From: an uncultured Collinsella sp.
Lineage (GTDB): Bacteria; Actinomycetota; Coriobacteriia; Coriobacteriales; Coriobacteriaceae
DNA length: 64,000 nt
Direction: 5' to 3'
Assembly (NCBI GenBank): GCA_900762325.1
Contig: CAAFGG010000018.1
Span: 1 to 64,000, forward strand
Shown: piece by piece, positions 1 through 7,867 of the stretch
Layout: every line of letters begins with the position of its first letter
How positions within the stretch are numbered: the first letter of the stretch is position 1
Program-made: the position numbers and the translations under genes
Notes under the pieces: model-generated
What the model was told of the DNA's origin: nothing
Databases searched by the model: none
Seen by the model: the letters and a program-made list of their open reading frames with translations, nothing else

Positions 1-168
1 GCTCTGTAACCCGTTCCTTCCGGCGTAAGTTCTATTGCTGTTACCGTTCATCGGCAACTTAATGAGTTTGATTCCACGTTGTTTACAGAGATATTCCCTT
101 AGTATGTCTATCTTCTCCGACCATTCCGCAATCAATTCGGGATGTACTGCCGCTAAGCTGTTACTCAT
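1..168 (-). CDS. Zinc-ribbon type protein, truncated by window edge
   Basis: This is the 5' part of a gene running off the left edge; 56 codons are visible and open. The start is ATG at 168 with a strong GGAGG ribosome site at 176-180. Residues 5-16 (LAAVHPELIAEW) match the opening of zinc-ribbon repeats common in Firmicutes mobile-element proteins. From about residue 24 the text changes to LREYLCKQRGIKLIKLP, which looks like the C-terminal end of the same family, where a short endonuclease-like segment usually sits. The middle therefore seems to be missing, as if an internal deletion joined start and end. Base composition is far more AT-rich than the rest of the window, as in the next gene, which suggests transfer from a low-GC Gram-positive bacterium. 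Function is unknown. Confidence 0.55.
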   Translation of the reverse strand, partial: MSNSLAAVHPELIAEWSEKIDILREYLCKQRGIKLIKLPMNGNSNRTYAGRNGLQS

Positions 169-240
169 ATCAAAACCTCCACTTCCTCTGTGATTAAAGT
201 ATATGAGGTTTCGGCTTTTTCTTGTAGTTTGCGAATATCC

Positions 241-293
241 GTAAAAATAGAAAAAGCCCTTTGAGAAAAGGTTCCTCCTCTCTCAAAGGGCTT
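241..293 (-). terminator. Rho-independent terminator of the peptidase E-like gene
   Basis: A perfect 13-bp inverted repeat (254-266 with 281-293, 14-nt loop) lies just downstream of the minus-strand gene that ends at 314. On the minus strand it is followed by a T-rich tract (complement of 241-253). It should stop the minus-strand transcript. Confidence 0.85.
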
Positions 294-313
294 GATAAAT
301 GGGAATTTTCAAA

Positions 314-916
314 TTAGTCTTTGCAAATAACCTTTGAACCTTCACCATCAATTACAATTCCCTGACGGTTGTTAATCGGGTATAGATTCAAATCCGAAAA
401 CTCAGTCATTATTTTCTTGGTAACTTTCTTAAATGGTGATGTAAGATAATGCGGAAGAACATAGAAATCAATCAAATCAAGCCCTGCATCATCTTCTTGT
501 GAGTAGTCCTCTGGCTTTTCATCCATTTGCTCGATATATTGGATGCTTGGAGCGCATATAATTGCGCCTGCCGACTCGCCGATCATCAATTTTCCATTTG
601 CCAATTCCTTTTTCAGTAGCCCATCAGCTCCCGTTTTACGGAGCTGATCCATAAGAAAGAAAGAATTTCCGCCGGTAAAATATATCACATCTGCTTCTTC
701 AAAAACAGACTGTATCGTTGAATAAGCCTCCGTTGAAATATCAATTTCAGTTACGATTGCTCCCAACTTTTTGAATAATTTTCGAGCCGAGCCGACATAA
801 CCGGTGTAGCCTTCACGCAGCGAAGCTGTTGGAATAAATGCGACTTTTTTATTTTCAATTTCTTCCTTTATCAGACTTCCTACACTTGAAAAGTGCGAAC
901 ATAAAAACAGTTTCAT
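314..916 (-). CDS. Peptidase E-like serine hydrolase (family S51)
   Basis: A protein of 200 residues, slightly shorter than E. coli dipeptidase E. The expected S51 landmarks are visible: an FTGGNS turn near residue 80, the nucleophile motif GESAGA with Ser near 115, and a downstream LPHY histidine near 156. Family members are cytoplasmic and cleave Asp-X dipeptides or act as cyanophycinase-like hydrolases; the substrate here is unknown. The start is ATG at 916, because AAGGAG at 924-929 is 7 nt upstream; a TTG three bases earlier is less well placed. Codon use is AT-rich (many AAA, ATT, TTT), unlike all genes from 1431 onward, so it is probably a recent acquisition from a low-GC Gram-positive bacterium. 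Confidence 0.8.
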   Translation of the reverse strand: MKLFLCSHFSSVGSLIKEEIENKKVAFIPTASLREGYTGYVGSARKLFKKLGAIVTEIDISTEAYSTIQSVFEEADVIYFTGGNSFFLMDQLRKTGADGLLKKELANGKLMIGESAGAIICAPSIQYIEQMDEKPEDYSQEDDAGLDLIDFYVLPHYLTSPFKKVTKKIMTEFSDLNLYPINNRQGIVIDGEGSKVICKD

Positions 917-1069
917 CAATATTCTCCTTTATATATAAATTCTTATTTGTTGAACTAAGCCGTGTATACCATAAGCTTCAATGACAGAACGCCCTGATAT
1001 AGCGTAATTTGCTGTTTTCCTGCGTATGTGCGTACACACTCCACAGGAATTCTAAGGGCCCTGCCCCCT

Positions 1070-1106
1070 TAGCACACTAGACTTTGGAACAAAGTCTAGT
1101 GTGCTA
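1070..1106. repeat. Perfect 17-bp inverted repeat, 3-nt loop
   Basis: The arms at 1070-1086 and 1090-1106 are perfectly complementary around GAA. No U-tract follows on either strand, so it is not a classical terminator. It lies at the edge of the AT-rich patch and may be the end of a mobile element or a protein-binding palindrome. Confidence 0.6.
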
Positions 1107-1311
1107 CGCCTTGCCAGAGGTGTACAGGCTCCCGGTACGCTCGTACGCAGCAATTGCCATCAATGCGCCATATAAGTGGCGATTAGGTTCGCATAAAGCG
1201 ACCTTGGTTCCGCAAAGCAAAAGGCAGGATACCATCACCACGATGATACCCTGCCTCTGTTCGTTCCTGTTTACCGTTCCGAGTAGTCCTTCCGCAGAAT
1301 TGCCGATAAAC

Positions 1312-1360
1312 AAAAAACGTACCCGAACCCTTTCTCGTATAGAATCGGGTTCGAGTACGA
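1312..1360 (-). terminator. Strong terminator, second downstream of gldA-like gene
   Basis: The stem 1319-1331 with 1348-1360 pairs 13 bp (one G-U) around a 16-nt loop. On the minus strand it is followed directly by TTTTTTG (complement of 1312-1318). It is a second, backup terminator for the minus-strand dehydrogenase gene. Confidence 0.85.
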
Positions 1361-1383
1361 ACTGAATGGTGGAGCAATAAAAT

Positions 1384-1420
1384 ACCACCACAAAGGTGCT
1401 TGTCCCCTTTGTGGTGGTTT
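1384..1420. terminator. Terminator hairpin of the ACCACCACAAAGG repeat family
   Basis: Arms ACCACCACAAAGG (1384-1396) and its exact complement (1406-1418) form a 13-bp stem. It ends in TTTT on the plus strand and TATTTTATT on the minus strand, so it can work both ways. It sits 11 bp past the stop of the minus-strand dehydrogenase. A longer copy of the same stem lies at 9172-9211. Confidence 0.8.
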
Positions 1421-1430
1421 TGGGTTAGGC

Positions 1431-2513
1431 CTAGAGCGTGCGGCCGTAGGCGTTGGCGGCCTTGATGGCGGCGGCGAACTTCTCGTCGGTGAAGGGCTCC
1501 GGGTTGCCTTGCTTCCACTCGTTGGTGGCGTGCGCGTACTCGCACAGGGCCGGGATATCGGACTCGGAAAGCCCGACCTGCTCAAGCGTCACGGGCAGCC
1601 CCATCTGCTTGTTAAAGGCAGCATAGCGCTCAAGGTTCTCGGTGTCGCCCGTATAGGCAAACAGCACGAGCACGCCCAGGCTCACGACCTCGCCGTGCAG
1701 GTAAGTGCCCTCACGCGGAATGCTGCAGGTGGCGTTGTAGAACGCGTGCGCCACGCTCGAGTTGTAGTAGTAATCGTTTTGGTTGGTCAGGTTCGAGACA
1801 TAGCCCGTGTTGACCACGATGTCGAGCGCGATCTGCTTGACAGCCTCGCTCGACAGGTCCTGGCGCACGTCCTCAAGACCCTGGACGCCATAGGTAAACA
1901 GCGGCTCGGAACAGGTGTGGGCGAGTGCCAAGCCAAGGCCTGCCGTGTGCTCCAAATTGCCGGCGCTCGTGGCGTACTCGACCTCGGGCTGCTTAGACAG
2001 GGCATCGCCCACGCCGGCCCAGAAGTACTCTGCCGGTGCCTTGGCGATGATCTTGGGGTTGATGAAGATGTGCTCCGGTCGGTTGGGGTACGAATAGCCC
2101 TCGAGCGAGCCGTCGTCGTTGTACACGACGGCAATAGCGGTCGCGGCGGAGCAGTTGGAGCAAATCGTCGGGACCGTAAAGACGATCTTCTTGAGCTCGA
2201 TAGCTGCGGTCTTCACGGTGTCGAGCGCCTTGCCGCCGCCGCATGCGATAAGCACGTCAGCTTCCTGGCAGGCAGGGGAGTTTACGACCTTGGCGATATT
2301 TGCGCGCGTACTGTTGGTGCCGTAGACGCGCGTCTCCAGAATTTCGACGTCGGTACCCGCCAGCGCAGCTTCGATACCGGGAAGTGCTGCGGCCAGTGCC
2401 CGCTTGCCACCGATGATCGCGACCTTCTTCGCGCCGTACTCGGCCAGCGCGCCGGGCAGCTCGTCAAAGCAATCCTCGCCAACGGTGTAGTCGCTCATTC
2501 CAATCGTGCGCAT
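1431..2513 (-). CDS. Glycerol dehydrogenase-like NAD/metal-dependent polyol dehydrogenase
   Basis: A protein of 360 residues of the GldA / iron-containing alcohol dehydrogenase superfamily. A Rossmann-like N-terminal domain binds NAD (GGG at 92-94, near CGGGKALDT). The metal ligands expected for GldA are present and well spaced: Asp170 in GVGDALS, His256 in VAHAF, His273 in LHGE. It probably oxidises glycerol or a similar polyol to the ketone in the cytosol. It could also be another GldA-family activity, since substrate specificity cannot be read from the sequence. The start is ATG at 2513 with AGAAGG just upstream; a later in-frame ATG (2498) lacks a comparable site. It is a single-gene unit, divergent from ileS and ended by two terminators. 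Confidence 0.8.
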   Translation of the reverse strand: MRTIGMSDYTVGEDCFDELPGALAEYGAKKVAIIGGKRALAAALPGIEAALAGTDVEILETRVYGTNSTRANIAKVVNSPACQEADVLIACGGGKALDTVKTAAIELKKIVFTVPTICSNCSAATAIAVVYNDDGSLEGYSYPNRPEHIFINPKIIAKAPAEYFWAGVGDALSKQPEVEYATSAGNLEHTAGLGLALAHTCSEPLFTYGVQGLEDVRQDLSSEAVKQIALDIVVNTGYVSNLTNQNDYYYNSSVAHAFYNATCSIPREGTYLHGEVVSLGVLVLFAYTGDTENLERYAAFNKQMGLPVTLEQVGLSESDIPALCEYAHATNEWKQGNPEPFTDEKFAAAIKAANAYGRTL

Positions 2514-2652
2514 AGCAACCTTCTTTCGTTCGATAAAGTGCTTTCAGGTATTTTGCTCCAAGAGAAGGTCCACAGCCGCGAGAAATTTCGAACGTATAAA
2601 ACCAGTGTTGAGGGTTTTTCGCCGGCGCGGAACGTGCTAGCATACTCCGCAT

Positions 2653-2956
2653 AAGCGTTGATGGGGACGAGTAGTCGGCCGTCCGCATGCTACAGAGAGC
2701 GGGGAGCGCTGAGAACCCGTGCATGCGACCGATGAAAATCACCCCGGAGCTGCGGTCCCAACGGACGTGCCGCGCAGGTTCGTCTTAGTAGACATCGCCG
2801 AGATGGTCGTCGATACAGGCCAGCCGAGTAACGGATGCGAGCGCGCGGCGACGCGGGTGAGGGCATCTAAGCTGGGTGGTTAAGCGAAGAGCTTTTACGG
2901 GCAGACTGCCCTTTTTGTGGCGCTTCGTCCCAGCTTGTAGGGACGGGCGCTTTTTT
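2653..2956 (+). promoter_or_regulatory. Isoleucine T-box riboswitch (attenuator) of ileS
   Basis: The leader has the full T-box layout. A Stem I region at about 2660-2770 contains AGTAGT and CAGAGAG-type elements. A specifier ATC (Ile codon) lies at 2738-2740, followed by A. The antiterminator is AAGCTGGG (2869-2876) paired with CCCAGCTT (2929-2936) and GCGAAG (2884-2889) paired with CTTCGT (2923-2928). They flank the 7-nt bulge TGGTTAA (2877-2883), whose TGGT can pair with the ACCA end of tRNA-Ile. The competing terminator is the stem 2920-2931 with 2940-2950 followed by TTTTTT (2951-2956). Uncharged tRNA-Ile should bind, favour the antiterminator and allow ileS transcription. Confidence 0.93.
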
Positions 2957-2999
2957 GGTGCCCAGAGGGCGTGCGCGCCCATGACAAGAAAGGGGTACC

Positions 3000-5801
3000 G
3001 TGGCAAACGAGTACAAGCAGACGATGAATCTGCCCAAGACCGGTTTTCCCATGCGTGCCGGTCTTTCCAAGTCCGAGCCCAAGCGACTCAAGGACTGGCA
3101 GGACAACAAGGTCTACGAGCAGGTTCTGAAGAAGAACGAGGGTCACAAGAAGTTCGTGCTGCACGACGGTCCTCCGTACGCCAACGGTCCGATCCACATC
3201 GGCCATGCCATGAACAAGATCTCCAAGGACATGATCAACCGCTACTGGATGATGCAGGGCTATGAGGTTCCCTATGTCCCCGGTTGGGACTGCCATGGTC
3301 AGCCGATCGAGCATAAGGTCGAGGAGAAGCTCGGCACCGAGAAGTTCAACCAGACCTCCACGGCTAAGATCCGCGAGCTGTGCAACAAGTTCGCTGTCGA
3401 GAACATCGAGCTGCAGAAGGCCGGCTTCCGTCGCCTGGGCGTACTTGGCGACTGGGACAACCCGTATCTGACGCTCTACCACCAGCATGACGCCGCCGAC
3501 ATCGAGGTCTTCAAGGCCATGTTCGATAAGGGTATGATTTATCGCGGTCACAAGCCGGTTCATTGGTGCAAGCACTGCCACACCGCGCTGGCCGAGGCCG
3601 AGATCGAGTACTCCGACGAGACGAGCCCGTCCATCTTCGTGCGCTTTGAGATGACCTCCAAGCCTGCCGGGCTCGAGAATTTCAACGGCCCGGTCGACTT
3701 TATCATCTGGACGACCACGCCGTGGACCATCCCCTCTGACCAGGCCGTTTCCCTTAAGCCCGGCGCCGCCTATGTCGCCGTTGAGCACGAGGGTCGTGCC
3801 GAGGTCATGCTCGAGGACCTGGCTCCCAAGTGCTGCGAGGAGTTTGGCTGGGAGTACACCCCGGTCATGGTCGACGGCAAGCCCTATGTGGTTCCCGCCG
3901 AGACCTTCCATCACATTCACTATAAGCAGCCGATCTTTGACGGTGTCGAGGGCGTTGCGCTGCTGGCCGATTACGTCGGTGTCGATGACGGTACCGGTAT
4001 CGTCCACAACTCTCCCGGCCATGGCGTCGACGACTACTTCGCCTGCCTCAAGGAGGGCATCACCGACATTTGCATGCCGGTCGATGACGACGGCAAGTTC
4101 TACACCGGCGAGGAGTTTGGCACCGGTGGTCCCTTCAGCGGTATGGATACCGATGAGGCCAACCCGCACATCATCGAGTTCCTGCGCGAGCGCGGCACCC
4201 TGGTCCTCGAGAAGAAGATCACGCACAGCTATCCGCACTGCTGGCGCTGCAAGCACCCGGTGCTCTTCCGTGCTACTGACCAGTGGTTCGTCTCGATGGA
4301 CAAGACCGGCTTGCGTGAGCAGGCTGGCAAGGAGGTTCGCGAGAACGTCAAGTGGTATCCGGCTCACGCCGCCAACCGCATCGGCGCCATGGTCGAGCAG
4401 CGTCCCGACTGGTGCATCAGCCGTCAGCGCAACTGGGGCGTGCCTATCCCCAGCTACACCTGCGCCGACTGCGGCGAGAAGGTCATGAACGACGCTACGC
4501 TCGACGCCGTCATCAAGCTCTTCCACGAGAAGGGCTCCGACGCCTGGTTTACCGACGCTCCCGAGAGTTACCTGGGCGAGGCCTGCGTCTGCCCCAAGTG
4601 CGGCGGCCATCACCTCAAGGCCGATAAGGACATCCTCGACGTGTGGTGGGATTCCGGCGTCTCCTGGAAGGCCGTCTGCGAGTACCGTCCCGAGCTTGAG
4701 TATCCGGCGGATGTGTACCTCGAGGGCTCCGACCAGCACCGCGGTTGGTTCCAGAGCTCGCTGCTCACCTCGGTGGGTGCCAACGGCCATGCTCCGTACA
4801 AGGCGGTCGTCTCGCAGGGCTTCACGCTCGACGGCCAGGGCCGCAAGATGTCCAAGTCGCTCGGCAACGTCATCGACCCCAACAAGGTCTGCGACGAGAT
4901 GGGCGCTGACATCATTCGCCTGTGGGTCGCCTCTGTCGACACCAGCTCCGACGTGTCCATCGACCACGAGATTCTCGCCCGTACGTCTGATGCCTACCGT
5001 CGTTTCCGCAACACGCTGCGCTTCTTGCTCTCCGAGCTCGAGGGTCAGTTTGAGCCTGAGACCGACGGCGTCGCCTTTGCCGACCTGTTGCCGCTCGACA
5101 AGCTCATGGTTGCCCGTCTGACCCAGGTCCAGGCCGAGGTCGACGACGCCTATGCCAGCTATGAATTCCCGCGCGCCTACCGTGCGCTCTACGACTTTGT
5201 GGTTACCGAGCTCTCCAACGTGTACCTCGACGCTCTGAAGGACCGTCTGTACTGTGAGAAGCCCGGCTCGCTCGAGCGCCGCAGCGCCCAGACCGTGCTG
5301 GCCGAGCTCTTCTCGATGCTCATGCGCGACCTGCAGCCGATCTTGTCCTACACGGTCGACGAGGCCATGGCCTATGCGCCCGCCGGCTGCGTCGATCACC
5401 AGAAGTATGCCGCGCTGCTCGATTGGTACAAGTCGCCCATCACGTTCGACGAGGCCAATGAGTTTGAGGGCGTGCTCGAGGCTTCACTCGAGCTCCGTAG
5501 CGCCGTGACCAAGGCCCTTGAGGATGCCCGCTCCGCCGGTACCTTCACCAAGAGCCAGCAGGTCCGCGTCAAGGCGGTCGTTCCCGCCGAGATGTACGCG
5601 CTGCTGACCGGTGATAAGGCCGTCGACCTGGCCGAGTTCTACATCGTTTCCGATGTTGAGCTGACCCAGGGCGAGGAACTCTCCGTTGCCATCGAGGCAG
5701 CCGAGGGCGAGTGCTGCGACCGTTGCTGGAACTACCGCACCACCGTCGGCGAGTACAACGGCCACGCGCATATTTGCAAGCGCTGCGCCGGTGCTTTGTA
5801 G
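3000..5801 (+). CDS. ileS: Isoleucyl-tRNA synthetase
   Basis: A 933-residue class I synthetase that charges tRNA-Ile with isoleucine. The HIGH motif is at 66-69 and KMSKS at 616-620. The CP1 editing domain lies between them, and the C-terminus carries a zinc-binding Cys cluster (CCDRCW ... CKRC near 905-930), as in bacterial type-1 IleRS. The length is normal. The start is GTG at 3000, preceded by AAGAAAGGGG. It is transcribed from behind the isoleucine T-box, so expression should rise when isoleucyl-tRNA is scarce. It is a single-gene unit; the next gene is about 370 bp away beyond a terminator. Confidence 0.98.
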   Translation: MANEYKQTMNLPKTGFPMRAGLSKSEPKRLKDWQDNKVYEQVLKKNEGHKKFVLHDGPPYANGPIHIGHAMNKISKDMINRYWMMQGYEVPYVPGWDCHGQPIEHKVEEKLGTEKFNQTSTAKIRELCNKFAVENIELQKAGFRRLGVLGDWDNPYLTLYHQHDAADIEVFKAMFDKGMIYRGHKPVHWCKHCHTALAEAEIEYSDETSPSIFVRFEMTSKPAGLENFNGPVDFIIWTTTPWTIPSDQAVSLKPGAAYVAVEHEGRAEVMLEDLAPKCCEEFGWEYTPVMVDGKPYVVPAETFHHIHYKQPIFDGVEGVALLADYVGVDDGTGIVHNSPGHGVDDYFACLKEGITDICMPVDDDGKFYTGEEFGTGGPFSGMDTDEANPHIIEFLRERGTLVLEKKITHSYPHCWRCKHPVLFRATDQWFVSMDKTGLREQAGKEVRENVKWYPAHAANRIGAMVEQRPDWCISRQRNWGVPIPSYTCADCGEKVMNDATLDAVIKLFHEKGSDAWFTDAPESYLGEACVCPKCGGHHLKADKDILDVWWDSGVSWKAVCEYRPELEYPADVYLEGSDQHRGWFQSSLLTSVGANGHAPYKAVVSQGFTLDGQGRKMSKSLGNVIDPNKVCDEMGADIIRLWVASVDTSSDVSIDHEILARTSDAYRRFRNTLRFLLSELEGQFEPETDGVAFADLLPLDKLMVARLTQVQAEVDDAYASYEFPRAYRALYDFVVTELSNVYLDALKDRLYCEKPGSLERRSAQTVLAELFSMLMRDLQPILSYTVDEAMAYAPAGCVDHQKYAALLDWYKSPITFDEANEFEGVLEASLELRSAVTKALEDARSAGTFTKSQQVRVKAVVPAEMYALLTGDKAVDLAEFYIVSDVELTQGEELSVAIEAAEGECCDRCWNYRTTVGEYNGHAHICKRCAGAL

Positions 5802-5832
5802 GTTACGGCGTTCGTAGAACGCCGTAACCTAC
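5798..5832. repeat. Perfect 16-bp inverted repeat overlapping the ileS stop codon
   Basis: Arms 5798-5813 and 5817-5832 are exact complements around GTA. The TAG stop of ileS (5799-5801) lies inside the left arm. There is no T-tract, so it is more likely an mRNA 3'-end stabiliser or processing hairpin than a terminator. Confidence 0.7.
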
Positions 5833-5841
5833 CGACGCTGC

Positions 5842-5940
5842 AAACGCCCCTAAGCGGCAATCTGACGTTCAATCGTCGGTCGCGTACGAAGTACGCTTCC
5901 CTCCTCTTTCACGTCACCTTGCTCGCTTAGGGGCGTTTTC
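5842..5940 (+). repeat. Long stem with 67-nt structured loop after ileS
   Basis: A perfect 15-bp stem (5842-5856 with 5924-5938) closes a 67-nt loop that contains its own hairpin (GCGTAC, GAA, GTACGC at 5882-5896). The right arm ends in TTTTC, so it may act as a weak terminator. The loop shows no obvious reading frame. Confidence 0.6.
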
Positions 5941-6021
5941 GCTGTTGGTGACGATAGCGCGGCGTTTCCATTGCTGGAGCTAAAGGCTTTCTTTCGCTTT
6001 CGCTCTTAGTCGAAAGCTATC

Positions 6022-6060
6022 AAGCGACATTCCGTTATTCGGAATGTCGCTTTTGTTTTG
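6022..6060 (+). terminator. Rho-independent terminator between ileS and lspA
   Basis: A perfect 13-bp stem (6022-6034 with 6040-6052, loop TTATT) is followed by TTGTTTTG. It is the strongest terminator candidate for ileS. Together with the two hairpins before it, it fills most of the 370-bp gap 5802-6172. Confidence 0.85.
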
Positions 6061-6114
6061 TGCTGGTTATTTCGCCAGCGTTGGTGGATATGCTGCGTGT
6101 TTGGCGTTTGTCAC

Positions 6115-6143
6115 TATAAGATGGTTACTTACGTTAAACGTAA
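6115..6143 (+). promoter_or_regulatory. Possible lspA promoter -10 and adjacent palindrome
   Basis: TATAAG at 6115-6120 is a plausible -10 element, but I found no good -35 at the proper distance. Just downstream, at 6129-6143, is the palindrome TTACGTT-A-AACGTAA, placed where a repressor could bind over the transcription start. This is a tentative call. Confidence 0.35.
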
Positions 6144-6172
6144 TTCGATGTTCTTGAGGGTAGGGGATTGAT

Positions 6173-6772
6173 TTGGGTCGTACTGGGGATATGACGCCGC
6201 CTTTGCGTTGGCGGTTGGGTGTTGCTGGTGGGGTGGCGCTGGTTGTGCTGCTTCTTGACCAGCTGACCAAGCTTGCGGTTCGTGCCGTGGGCGACGCTTT
6301 GCATGTGACCGTCATCCCCGGTGTCATTGACTTTATGTTTGTCCGTAATATCGGTGCTGCCTTTAGCATGGGCGAGGGGCATGGCGTTGCGTTCGCTTTG
6401 CTGGCGCTTGCGGTCATTGTCGCCATTGCCGTGTACTTGCTTCGCACGCCCCAGCTTGCTCGCTTGGAGGTTGTGGGCATGGCTATGGTCGCGGGTGGCG
6501 CCATTGGCAACGCGATCGATCGCCTGGCTTTTGGCTTTGTGACCGATTTTATTGCCACCACCTTCATCGACTTTCCCGTCTTTAACGTGGCCGATATCGG
6601 CATCACCGTAGGCGTTGTGCTTGCCCTCATCGGCTACATGTTCTTGAGCCCTGCGGCCCGCGAAGTCGATGCGACTGCCGAGCTCAATGCACGTGATGAG
6701 GCCCGCGCCAAGCGCAAAGCCAAGCAGCGTGGGGAGCGTGCCCGCAAGATTCGCGAAAGGAATGAGCGTTAA
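6173..6772 (+). CDS. lspA: Lipoprotein signal peptidase (signal peptidase II)
   Basis: A 199-residue integral membrane aspartyl protease that removes signal peptides from prolipoproteins after lipidation. Four hydrophobic segments are visible. The conserved GNAIDRL block near residue 110 and the FPVFNVADIGI block near residue 137 carry the two catalytic Asp residues. After the last membrane segment there is an unusually long Arg/Lys/Glu-rich cytoplasmic tail of about 40 residues. The start is taken as TTG at 6173, preceded by GAGGG/AGGGG; the ATG at 6191 is an alternative that would shorten the protein by six residues. The stop overlaps the next start (TAATG), giving an lspA-rluD operon, a common arrangement. 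Confidence 0.93.
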   Translation: MGRTGDMTPPLRWRLGVAGGVALVVLLLDQLTKLAVRAVGDALHVTVIPGVIDFMFVRNIGAAFSMGEGHGVAFALLALAVIVAIAVYLLRTPQLARLEVVGMAMVAGGAIGNAIDRLAFGFVTDFIATTFIDFPVFNVADIGITVGVVLALIGYMFLSPAAREVDATAELNARDEARAKRKAKQRGERARKIRERNER

Positions 6773-7785
6773 TGGCCGACATCCATATTCTTGTTGCCGA
6801 CGATTGCTCTGGCCAGCGTCTCGACGCCTTTCTGGGTGCCAACGACGGCTGCCCCACGCGCTCTGCCTGCGCGCATCTGATCGAGGGCGGCGCCGTAATC
6901 GTGAACGGCGAGACCTGTCTGTCAAAAAAGTATGCCGTACGCGCCGGTGACCGCATCTCGGTTGACCTGCCCGAGCCTCACGATCCGACTGACGTGATTC
7001 CTGAGGCCATTCCCCTCGATATCCGCTACGAGGACGACTACCTCCTCGTGCTCTCCAAGCAGCGGGGCCTGGTGTGCCATCCCGCCCATGGCCACGAGAG
7101 TGGCACCCTTGCGAACGCTCTGGTCTACCACTGTGGCATCGACCATCTTGGTACCGTGCAGGGTGAGGACCGCCCCGGGATCGTGCATCGACTGGACCGA
7201 GATACCTCGGGCCTCATGCTTGCGGCAAAGGACGACGATACCCAGCGCGCGCTCCAAAATCTCATCCGCACGCGCACGCTCGACCGTCGTTATATCACGC
7301 TCGTCCACGGGCACATCGCCATGGACGAGGGAACCATTAACACCGGTATTGCCCGTTCCACGCGCGACCGCGTCAAGATGGCGGTTTCGGACGACCCCTT
7401 TGCCCGTCAGGCCATTACGACCTTTAAGGTCCTCGAGCGCTTTGATTCCACGCGCTTTGACGACGGCTACACGCTTGTCGAGTGTCACCTGTTTACCGGC
7501 CGCACGCATCAGATTCGCGTGCATATGCGTCATATCAACCACGCCTGCGTGGGCGATCCACTTTACGGCAAGTGCGATGCGCGCGCTGACCAGGGCCTGA
7601 CCAGGCAGTTTCTGCATTCCTGGCGCGTGGCATTCGAACATCCCGTGACGGGGGAGCGCATTGAGTGCCGCGACGAGCTACCGTGGGATCTCGCCGCGGT
7701 TCTTGACGACTTGGCCCCGCGCTCGCTTGGCCGCACCGCTGCCGGCGACGAAATCGTTCCGCAGCTCGGTCTTCTCGAAGTCTAG
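6772..7785 (+). CDS. RluA/RluD-family 23S rRNA pseudouridine synthase
   Basis: A protein of 337 residues. The N-terminal part (about 10-75) is an S4-like RNA-binding domain. The catalytic domain carries the family signature HRLDRDTSGLML near residue 140, whose Asp is the nucleophile, and a later GRTHQIRVHM block near residue 243. It converts uridines of 23S rRNA to pseudouridine, and by operon position next to lspA it is the RluD-type enzyme. The start ATG overlaps the lspA stop by one base, so translation is probably coupled. Confidence 0.92.
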   Translation: MADIHILVADDCSGQRLDAFLGANDGCPTRSACAHLIEGGAVIVNGETCLSKKYAVRAGDRISVDLPEPHDPTDVIPEAIPLDIRYEDDYLLVLSKQRGLVCHPAHGHESGTLANALVYHCGIDHLGTVQGEDRPGIVHRLDRDTSGLMLAAKDDDTQRALQNLIRTRTLDRRYITLVHGHIAMDEGTINTGIARSTRDRVKMAVSDDPFARQAITTFKVLERFDSTRFDDGYTLVECHLFTGRTHQIRVHMRHINHACVGDPLYGKCDARADQGLTRQFLHSWRVAFEHPVTGERIECRDELPWDLAAVLDDLAPRSLGRTAAGDEIVPQLGLLEV

Positions 7786-7867
7786 CCAGTATTAGGTGGT
7801 TTCTTGAACTCGGTTAGCCTGCGGTAAGATATACGGTTGTTTACGAAACGCGTTGCTGGGAGCCTGC

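Larger units (their letters stand above)
917..1430. other. Gene-free stretch at the junction of AT-rich and GC-rich DNA
   Basis: About 510 bp without a gene I can defend. It contains a perfect 17-bp inverted repeat (1070-1086 with 1090-1106, loop GAA) with no T-tract, and the two tandem terminators of the following minus-strand gene. The base composition changes from AT-rich to GC-rich across this stretch, so the edge of the foreign patch lies here. A 95-codon minus-strand reading frame (1104-1391) runs through both terminators and is not convincing as a gene. Confidence 0.6.

Noticed and set aside
1104..1391. 95-codon minus-strand frame in the gene-free left stretch
   Set aside because: It spans both terminators of the gldA-like gene, has no clear ribosome site and matches no family I can name with confidence.
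2608..2643. TTGAGG and TAGCAT as an ileS promoter
   Set aside because: The spacer is 24 bp. TAGCAT could be an extended -10 (TGC before it), but no -35 fits, so no call was made.
2895..5399. 834-codon open frame on the minus strand opposite ileS
   Set aside because: It is a mirror of the strong GAG/GTC/GCC codon bias of ileS. It has no family motif, no ribosome site and no plausible composition (Val/Gly/Leu/Asp/Glu repeats).
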